Origin: Casp-actino8 sp032118015
Lineage (GTDB): Bacteria > Actinomycetota > Acidimicrobiia > Acidimicrobiales > Ilumatobacteraceae
Direction: 5' to 3'
Length of the DNA: 15,413 nucleotides
Assembly: GCA_032118015.1 (NCBI GenBank)
Contig: JAULYE010000076.1
Location: forward strand, 1 to 15,413
In this document: positions 7,544 to 11,989 of the stretch, piece after piece
How the letters are laid out: each line of letters starts with the position of its first letter
How positions within the stretch are numbered: the stretch's first letter is position 1
The notes under the pieces: model-generated
What the model saw: only the letters and a program-made list of their open reading frames with translations
Told to the model about the DNA's origin: nothing
Databases searched by the model: none
Translations under genes and position numbers: made by a program

Positions 7544-8005
7544 TTCGACAGAGATGACCACCACGCTGAGAGTGTGGCCGTTCGGGGTCGTGTACTGGCA
7601 GGTCTCATTGGTGCTTTTGCCGAGGATCGCCTGACCCAGCGCCGATTCCGGAGTCATCGTGGCTGCACCTGCGAATTGTTCTTCGTGGGATCCCAGGTAA
7701 TAGGTCTCGGGTTCGTCCCCATCGATCGACAGCGTGACGATCTTGCCGGGGCCGACCAGATCGCCATCGTCGACTTCGACGAGGGAATAGTTCTCCAGGA
7801 TCGAATCCAAGTGGCGGATTCGACCCTCCATGTGACCTTGTTCGTCCTTGGCAGCGTGGTAATCGCCATTTTCGGACAGATCGCCAAGTTCGCGGGCTCG
7901 TTCGATTTTCTCAGCGACTTCGATGCGACCGCGCGTGGTGAGGTCATGGTGCTCGGCCTGCAGGCGCTCGAGAGCTGCCTGGGTGAGATGGTGGACCTTG
8001 GCCAT
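7535..8005 (-). CDS. greA: Transcription elongation factor GreA
   Basis: GreA enters the secondary channel of RNA polymerase and stimulates cleavage of backtracked RNA. The protein is 156 residues, the normal length. The N-terminal coiled coil (about 1-75) carries the tip motif RARELGDLSENGDYH, with the acidic pair Asp42 and Glu45 that position the catalytic metal. The C-terminal FKBP-like domain contains ESALGQAILGK (120-130). The start ATG 8005 gives the family N-terminus MAKVHHLTQAALERL. Open frame extends upstream to 8161 but would overlap leuB. TACCCT six bases before the ATG indicates a leaderless promoter. It is divergent from leuB and first of a probable operon with the hydrolase and ABC1 genes. 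Confidence 0.95.
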   Translation of the reverse strand: MAKVHHLTQAALERLQAEHHDLTTRGRIEVAEKIERARELGDLSENGDYHAAKDEQGHMEGRIRHLDSILENYSLVEVDDGDLVGPGKIVTLSIDGDEPETYYLGSHEEQFAGAATMTPESALGQAILGKSTNETCQYTTPNGHTLSVVVISVELP

Positions 8006-8011
8006 GCCCAC

Positions 8012-8017
8012 AGGGTA
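8012..8017 (-). promoter_or_regulatory. -10-like TACCCT for greA
   Basis: TACCCT, then six bases (GTGGGC), then ATG 8005. Same hexamer and spacing as the acyl-CoA ligase at the left edge. There is no Shine-Dalgarno. Confidence 0.5.
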
Positions 8018-8047
8018 ACGGAGTGCGATTACCGAATTTGGACGAGC

Positions 8048-8088
8048 GCCAGCCGTCACGCCGAGGCTGGCCCTTTGTGCCGAAAGGG
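8048..8088. promoter_or_regulatory. Two adjacent inverted repeats between greA and leuB
   Basis: GCCAGCC (8048-8054) pairs with GGCTGGC (8065-8071) across 10 bases. Immediately after, CCCTTT (8071-8076) pairs with AAAGGG (8083-8088) across 6 bases, followed by TTTCC. Both lie in the 137-bp divergent promoter region. They are upstream of the proposed leuB start site, so operator sites are more likely than an attenuator. No Leu- or Ile-rich leader ORF was found here. Confidence 0.4.
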
Positions 8089-8128
8089 TTTCCTGGATCG
8101 CCATTCCGCTCTCACGGGCCAGCACTCC

Positions 8129-8134
8129 TACGAT
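8129..8134 (+). promoter_or_regulatory. -10-like TACGAT for leuB
   Basis: TACGAT lies eight bases (GACGGGAT) before ATG 8143. There is no good Shine-Dalgarno in that spacer, so the leuB mRNA may be leaderless or nearly so. Confidence 0.4.
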
Positions 8135-8142
8135 GACGGGAT

Positions 8143-9159
8143 ATGAATTCGACAACAGCATCCGGGTCCACCCATCGCATTGCAGTGATCGGTGGCGATG
8201 GGATCGGCCCGGAAGTCACCTCCATTGCCCTCGACGTGGTTCGTGCCGCGGGGGTGTCGATCGACACCGAGGAATTCGATCTCGGTGGCGCTCGGTACTT
8301 GCGAGACGGGGAGATTCTTTCGGACGCGACTCTCGACGTCCTGCGGGGCTTCGATGCGATCCTCCTGGGTGCTGTCGGTACACCGGATGTTCCTCCCGGT
8401 GTGATCGAGCGCGGCCTGTTGTTGAAGATGCGGTTCGAACTCGATCTCTATGTCAACCAGCGACCCTTCATTGGCGCGGCCCCCGGGCATACCCGGTCCC
8501 ACGATTTCGTGGTCATTCGTGAGAACACCGAGGGTCCGTATGTCGGTGAAGGTGGAGTGTTGCGTCGGGGCACGCCACATGAAGTTGCAACCCAGGGCAG
8601 CGTCAACACGCGCATGGGTGTCGAGCGATGCATTCGCTACGCGTTCGAACTTGCTGCGAGCCGCGAACGTCGTCACGTCACCCTCGTGCACAAAACCAAT
8701 GTGCTGACGTTCGCCGGCAATCTTTGGGAGCGCACGTTCCATGAGGTCGCAGCAGAGTTCCCAGGTGTTGGCACGGCCTACAACCATGTCGATGCTGCGT
8801 GTATCTATTTCGTTCAGGATCCGCACCGGTACGACGTGATCGTCACCGACAATCTTTTCGGTGACATCCTCACCGACCTTGGAGGTGCGGTCTCGGGTGG
8901 GATCGGTCTCGCGTCATCGGCCAATCTCAATCCGGCTCGCACCGGACCGAGCATGTTCGAACCGGTGCACGGTTCGGCTCCGGACATCGTCGGCACGGGG
9001 AAAGCCAATCCGACAGCGGCGATCTTGTCGGCAGCTCTGATGCTCGACTTCCTTGGTGAAATCCCTGCTGCTGATCGCATCAGAGCGGCGTGCGCCGATC
9101 CCGTCGAGGGAACGACCCAGCAGATCGGTGCAGCAATCGCCGCTCGACTCGCCGGCTGA
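8143..9159 (+). CDS. leuB: 3-isopropylmalate dehydrogenase
   Basis: LeuB oxidatively decarboxylates 3-isopropylmalate to 4-methyl-2-oxopentanoate with NAD+ (leucine). In the citramalate route it converts 3-methylmalate to 2-oxobutyrate (isoleucine). The protein is 338 residues, slightly shorter than the ~360 of enterobacterial LeuB and typical of actinobacterial forms. Motifs are IAVIGGDGIGPEV (13-25), RENTEGPYVG (126-135), the catalytic Lys184 in VHKTNVL, Asp217, and the metal-binding Asp241/Asp245 in DNLFGDILTDLGG. GSAPDI (278-282) closes the cofactor site. Tartrate or isocitrate dehydrogenases share the fold, but the nearby leuCD, ilvE and cimA favour LeuB. The ATG at 8143 fits the divergent greA gap. 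ilvE follows 69 bp downstream. Confidence 0.95.
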   Translation: MNSTTASGSTHRIAVIGGDGIGPEVTSIALDVVRAAGVSIDTEEFDLGGARYLRDGEILSDATLDVLRGFDAILLGAVGTPDVPPGVIERGLLLKMRFELDLYVNQRPFIGAAPGHTRSHDFVVIRENTEGPYVGEGGVLRRGTPHEVATQGSVNTRMGVERCIRYAFELAASRERRHVTLVHKTNVLTFAGNLWERTFHEVAAEFPGVGTAYNHVDAACIYFVQDPHRYDVIVTDNLFGDILTDLGGAVSGGIGLASSANLNPARTGPSMFEPVHGSAPDIVGTGKANPTAAILSAALMLDFLGEIPAADRIRAACADPVEGTTQQIGAAIAARLAG

Positions 9160-9192
9160 GAATCCACCAGCAGATCTGGGACTGCGGGCAAG

Positions 9193-9198
9193 TATTCT
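9193..9198 (+). promoter_or_regulatory. -10-like TATTCT for ilvE
   Basis: TATTCT in the 69-bp leuB-ilvE gap would start transcription near 9205, giving a leader of about 24 bases. That leader carries a GGAG (9219-9222) six bases before ATG 9229. ilvE may thus have its own promoter in addition to leuB read-through. No -35 match was seen. Confidence 0.35.
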
Positions 9199-9228
9199 CA
9201 GATCGTCCTCATGTGAACGGAGTTCGTG

Positions 9229-10149
9229 ATGCCCACCTTGATTCCCACCCCCAAAATCTGGATGAACGGCCAGCTGGTCGATTGGGAAAAGGCACAGGTG
9301 CACGTTCTCACGCACACCTTGCACTACGGCACGGGCGTGTTCGAAGGGATTCGTGCCTATGAGACTGCAAAGGGAACGGCGGTCTTCCGGCTGACCGAAC
9401 ACATCGAGCGGCTCTTTCGCAGCGCGCACATTCTCGGCATGGAGATTCCGTACACGGTCGACGAACTCATCCAGGCCACCAAGGACACGGTTGCCTCGAC
9501 CGGTTTGGCATCGTGTTACGTGCGTCCCCTTGCCTACTACGGCTACGGGGAGATGGGCCTCAACACGCTTCCGTGCAAGGTGGACGTGGCGATTGCCTGC
9601 TGGCCCTGGGGCGCATATCTCGGCGACGATGCGCTGACCAAGGGTGTGCGGATGAAGATCTCGTCGTGGACTCGCCACGATCACAACACCATGCCACCGG
9701 CAGCCAAAACAGTGGGCAACTACGTCAACTCGTCACTGGCCAAGGTGGAAGCTCTGCGCGCCGGGTACGACGAGGCGATCATGCTCGCACCCAATGGTCT
9801 CGTGGCCGAGTGCACGGGGGAGAACATCTTTTGCTCACGCAATGGGGTCATTTTGACGCCGCCGCTGTCAGCGGGAGCTCTCGAAGGCATCACACAGCAT
9901 GCGGTCATGGCCATCGGGAAGGATCTCGGCTACGACATTCGGGTCGACAACATCGCCCGTAGCGATCTGTACATCGCAGACGAGATCTTCGTGTGCGGCA
10001 CGGCAGCTGAAGTGAGTGCTGTCAATTCGGTGGATGATCGCACGGTTCCAGCCCCTGGTCCGGCGACGACAGCAATCGGTCAGATGTACGGGCGTGTCGT
10101 GCGCGGACAAGAGTCCAAATACGAACACTGGTGCGAACTGGTCAAGTGA
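9229..10149 (+). CDS. ilvE: Branched-chain amino acid aminotransferase
   Basis: This is a fold-type IV PLP aminotransferase of 306 residues that interconverts branched-chain 2-oxo acids with Ile, Val and Leu using glutamate. The PLP lysine is Lys160 in PPAAKTVGNYVNS and the conserved cofactor-binding Glu194 lies in GLVAECTGEN, close to the E. coli IlvE positions. Other marks are the opening KIWMNGQLVDWEKAQVHVL, LHYGTGVFEGIRAY (31-44), and a C-terminal DEIFVCGTAAEV loop. ATG 9229 is chosen over GTG 9226 because GGAG is then spaced six bases. The last eight bases overlap the end of the convergent agmatinase-family gene. D-amino-acid transaminase and aminodeoxychorismate lyase share the fold, but the IlvE-type motifs and context favour this call. 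Confidence 0.95.
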   Translation: MPTLIPTPKIWMNGQLVDWEKAQVHVLTHTLHYGTGVFEGIRAYETAKGTAVFRLTEHIERLFRSAHILGMEIPYTVDELIQATKDTVASTGLASCYVRPLAYYGYGEMGLNTLPCKVDVAIACWPWGAYLGDDALTKGVRMKISSWTRHDHNTMPPAAKTVGNYVNSSLAKVEALRAGYDEAIMLAPNGLVAECTGENIFCSRNGVILTPPLSAGALEGITQHAVMAIGKDLGYDIRVDNIARSDLYIADEIFVCGTAAEVSAVNSVDDRTVPAPGPATTAIGQMYGRVVRGQESKYEHWCELVK

Positions 10150-11152
10150 CCTGACGTTCAGCTCGGCGTCTCGCTGCGAGACCACCGAGACATTCGAATG
10201 CCAATCGGTGGGCGACGTTGACGGTCAGCTCGCTGACGTCATAGGCGGGCGCCACTTCGACGATGTCGATACCGACCACGTTGTGCTCGAGGCACAATCT
10301 GCGCACCATGCGCAACAAATCCGAGCTGAGGATGCCGCCGGGCTCGGGTGTTCCCGTGCCGGGTGCCATGGATGGATCGAGAACGTCGACATCGATCGAG
10401 ATGTACAGACTGTCCGCTACCTGCAGCGCCTCGCCGACGGCGTCGTTCATCACAGCCTGAAAGCCGCGTTGCCAGATCTCGTCCATGGTGTGCCAACGCA
10501 TGCCCTGTTCGCGCATCCAGGCGAAGACCTCAGCAGGTGGCCAGTAGCCGCGTAAGCCAACTTGTACGAAGTGGGATCCTGGAATGGCTCCCGATTCGAT
10601 CAGTCGGCGCATCGGTGTGCCATGGCTCGCAAGATTGCCATCGCAGTTGTCGGCGGTGTCGGCGTGAGCATCGAAATGCACCATGCCGACCGAACCGAAA
10701 CCTCGTGCTTGGGCAACAGCTGTCGCAGCCGGCCAAGTGATGGAGTGGTCTCCGCCGAGAACGATCGGCACGATGCCGCGCCGAGCGACTTCGAAGACAC
10801 GTGCCTTGATGTTGTCCAAACTCAAAGTCGTCTGACCGTGCGGACAGTAGGCATCACCGAAGTCGACCACTTCGAGCCAATCGAAAATCTCGATGTCGAG
10901 ATCCATGTGATACGAACCCGGTTCGTAGGCCTGCGTTCTGATTGCTCGCGGACCAAAGCGCGCCCCGGGGCGATTCGTCGTCGAGTTGTCATAGGGAGCT
11001 CCGACGATTGCGACATCGGGCTCCCACTCATCGAGCAGTTCGGCGTCCGGAAGAAATGGCCGTTGACCGAATGTCGACAATCCCCCGAACACGAATCCGA
11101 GATCGAGTTGTTCACGCATACCGGCGGAAAGTTCACGCCTCGGCTCGCTCAT
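10142..11152 (-). CDS. Ureohydrolase (agmatinase/arginase family)
   Basis: This 336-residue binuclear-manganese ureohydrolase hydrolyses a guanidino compound, releasing urea. Metal ligands are visible: His136 in GGDHS, Asp161/His163/Asp165 in FDAHAD, and Asp254/Asp256 in SIDVDVLDP. The following SMAPGTGTPEPGG is typical of agmatinases and guanidino-acid hydrolases. Agmatinase (SpeB) is the default reading, but guanidinobutyrase, guanidinopropionase or related enzymes cannot be excluded, so no symbol is given. The start ATG 11152 is preferred over upstream open frame to 11263 because of a TATCGT seven bases before it and a poor extension. It overlaps ilvE tail-to-tail by 8 bp and has a long empty region upstream. 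Confidence 0.9.
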   Translation of the reverse strand: MSEPRRELSAGMREQLDLGFVFGGLSTFGQRPFLPDAELLDEWEPDVAIVGAPYDNSTTNRPGARFGPRAIRTQAYEPGSYHMDLDIEIFDWLEVVDFGDAYCPHGQTTLSLDNIKARVFEVARRGIVPIVLGGDHSITWPAATAVAQARGFGSVGMVHFDAHADTADNCDGNLASHGTPMRRLIESGAIPGSHFVQVGLRGYWPPAEVFAWMREQGMRWHTMDEIWQRGFQAVMNDAVGEALQVADSLYISIDVDVLDPSMAPGTGTPEPGGILSSDLLRMVRRLCLEHNVVGIDIVEVAPAYDVSELTVNVAHRLAFECLGGLAARRRAERQVT

Positions 11153-11159
11153 GCGGGTC

Positions 11160-11165
11160 ACGATA
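11160..11165 (-). promoter_or_regulatory. -10-like TATCGT for the ureohydrolase
   Basis: TATCGT, then seven bases (GACCCGC), then ATG 11152. There is no Shine-Dalgarno in the spacer. This is consistent with leaderless transcription. Confidence 0.45.
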
Positions 11166-11263
11166 TCCGTGAAGTATGAGGCGGGACATGAGAAGGCCCC
11201 GAGTGGTGCAGCCTGAGGACTGGCGCTCCACCCGGGGCTCCCCGACGAGACCATCCACCACAC

Positions 11264-11417
11264 GGTGATGTCAGATAGGTACTCTGACTTTGCTCACCTC
11301 GCTCGCCCACCGGAGTTGCCCCCGGTGGGCGGGCTCGTGTACCGGCCCGTTTCGTGATGGCTGCCCTCACGACCGAATGGGTCTCCCCATCCGTCTGCGG
11401 CGGTACCCCGACGCAGA
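11264..11417. other. Run of four hairpins, possible structured RNA
   Basis: Four consecutive inverted repeats lie in a gene-free stretch. H1: GGTGA (11264-11268) and GTCAGA (11270-11275) pair with TCTGAC (11283-11288) and TCACC (11294-11298). H2: GCTCGCCCACCGG (11301-11313) pairs with CCGGTGGGCGGGC (11322-11334), 13 bp with one G-U. H3: TCGTGA (11352-11357) with TCACGA (11367-11372). H4: TCTGCG (11394-11399) with CGCAGA (11412-11417). None has a U-tract on either strand and no known RNA family was recognised. A TACTCT at 11280-11285 lies within H1. Strand and function are unknown; overlapping open frames on both strands look non-coding. Confidence 0.4.
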
Positions 11418-11581
11418 ACGACCCTATGAATGAACCCGCACAACGGAACCGTAACCGGGCCCTCCCACCGCCGCCGAACCGGGTTTCCCCGAGCGGCCAC
11501 GATGCTCTCATGCTCGATGAGTTCCGTTGACGTCAGCACTCTCGCATCGAACCTCTCGCATGGTCAAACTGAAGGGTGCAA
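11418..11581. other. Gene-free stretch with one palindrome
   Basis: I see no convincing gene here. A 34-codon ATG frame (11426-11530, plus) is Pro/Arg/Asn-rich with no start signals. The only notable site is the perfect palindrome TGACGTCA at 11528-11535, which could bind a dimeric regulator. Confidence 0.3.
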
Positions 11582-11666
11582 CCCACAGGGTTATCCACCG
11601 GATTTCTCGTCTATGCACAGAGAAACTCACGTTGTCCCCCGGTCGTCCACAGCTGCGCCCACAGGG
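11582..11666 (+). promoter_or_regulatory. Cluster of DnaA-box-like 9-mers
   Basis: Four same-strand matches or near-matches to the DnaA box (TTATNCACA, or TTGTCCACA in high-GC actinobacteria) lie within 62 bp: TTATCCACC (11591-11599), CTATGCACA (11611-11619), TTGTCCCCC (11632-11640) and TCGTCCACA (11643-11651). Two copies of CCCACAGGG (11582-11590, 11658-11666) flank them and a shorter CCCACAGG follows at 11692-11699. No dnaA, dnaN or rpmH is nearby and no AT-rich unwinding element is seen, so a regulatory or DnaA-titrating site is as likely as an origin. Confidence 0.4.
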
Positions 11667-11716
11667 TGGGGAGTGGGGAAGGTGACGTGAGCCCACAGGC
11701 CGTCTGATTGCCGATG

Positions 11717-11745
11717 TTGACTCTGGGCAGGAATTCCGGTTGACT
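11717..11745 (+). promoter_or_regulatory. Possible promoter of the cimA leader transcript
   Basis: TTGACT (11717-11722) is a near-perfect -35. The same hexamer recurs at 11740-11745 after a 17-base spacer, in the -10 position and eight bases before the leader-peptide ATG. As a -10 it lacks the usual second-position A, so this is tentative. No TA dinucleotide occurs between 11660 and the leader ATG, which leaves few alternatives. Confidence 0.3.
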
Positions 11746-11753
11746 GCAAGGCG

Positions 11754-11828
11754 ATGAAGGTTTGCCAACTCCTCCCAGGTGCGTCCCACGTAACCTGCTC
11801 GAGCGCGACCATCATCATTATTCGCTAG
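11754..11828 (+). CDS. Isoleucine-codon leader peptide of the cimA attenuator (24 aa)
   Basis: A short ORF begins MKVCQLLPGA and ends SATIIIIR. Codons 20-23 are ATC ATC ATT ATT (11811-11822), four isoleucines in a row, followed by CGC and the stop TAG (11826-11828). ATG 11754 is the only ATG, GTG or TTG in the frame after an upstream TGA at 11718-11720. Ribosome binding is weak (AAGG two bases upstream) or leaderless. The stop codon abuts a hairpin and the terminator is 27 bases further on. The gene downstream, cimA, is the first committed step of isoleucine synthesis by the citramalate route. By analogy with ilv, leu and trp leaders, the peptide itself is probably disposable; its role is to stall ribosomes when Ile-tRNA is scarce. 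Confidence 0.8.
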   Translation: MKVCQLLPGASHVTCSSATIIIIR

Positions 11829-11851
11829 CGCACGAGGGTCTTCCCGTGCGC
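11828..11851 (+). promoter_or_regulatory. Attenuator hairpin with alternative pairing to the terminator
   Basis: GCGCACG (11828-11834) pairs with CGTGCGC (11845-11851), starting at the last base of the leader stop codon. Within it, CGAGGG (11833-11838) is also the exact complement of CCCTCG (11860-11865), which spans the left arm and loop of the terminator; a G-U pair extends it to seven. The two pairings are mutually exclusive, as expected of a terminator/antiterminator switch. Which fold wins at each ribosome position has not been computed. Confidence 0.6.
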
Positions 11852-11854
11852 ATC

Positions 11855-11882
11855 AGCCGCCCTCGGGGCGGCTTTTGTGTTT
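11855..11882 (+). terminator. Intrinsic terminator of the cimA attenuator
   Basis: AGCCGCCC (11855-11862) pairs perfectly with GGGCGGCT (11866-11873) around a TCG loop, and TTTTGTGTTT (11873-11882) follows. It is the best intrinsic terminator in the window, yet it lies upstream of cimA and after no other gene but the leader peptide. That location supports a regulatory role. Confidence 0.85.
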
Positions 11883-11918
11883 CCGGGAAGATGCGATGGC
11901 ACCGACAACACATGCCCG

Positions 11919-11952
11919 ACCAGGTCACTGCACCTGGAACATCAGACCTGGT
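11919..11952. repeat. Inverted repeat between attenuator and cimA
   Basis: ACCAGGTC (11919-11926) and GACCTGGT (11945-11952) form a perfect 8-bp inverted repeat with an 18-base loop, about 40 bases before the cimA start. It may be an RNA hairpin in the leader or an operator; nothing further can be said from sequence. Confidence 0.4.
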
Positions 11953-11989
11953 AGATCACAGATCGACGAATGAACGAAATGAGAGAACG

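Noticed and set aside
8914..9684. 256-codon open frame on the minus strand
   Set aside because: It spans the leuB end, the ilvE start and the gap between them, opposite two well-supported genes.
11264..11417. tRNA, tmRNA, SRP RNA, RNase P RNA or guanidine riboswitch
   Set aside because: None of the conserved core sequences of these RNAs was found; only generic stems are visible.
11426..11530. 34-codon ORF (MNEPAQRNRN...)
   Set aside because: It has no ribosome binding site or TAnnnT at the usual distance and low-complexity composition; kept only as a possibility to test by conservation.
11582..11700. Chromosomal replication origin (oriC)
   Set aside because: DnaA-box-like sites are present but imperfect, there is no AT-rich element, and no dnaA, dnaN, rpmH or parAB nearby. 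Reported only as a site cluster.
11158..11789. Several 80-117-codon frames on both strands in the intergenic region
   Set aside because: They are Arg/Pro/Gly-rich, overlap each other and the hairpins, have no start signals, and none resembles a known protein.
11762..11989. Extension of cimA in its own frame back to 11762, which reads His-His-His-Tyr across the ATC/ATT run
   Set aside because: The extension passes through a perfect terminator and has no family-like sequence. The Ile frame has an ATG, a stop at the right place and matches the biology of cimA, so a histidine leader or N-terminal extension is not supported.
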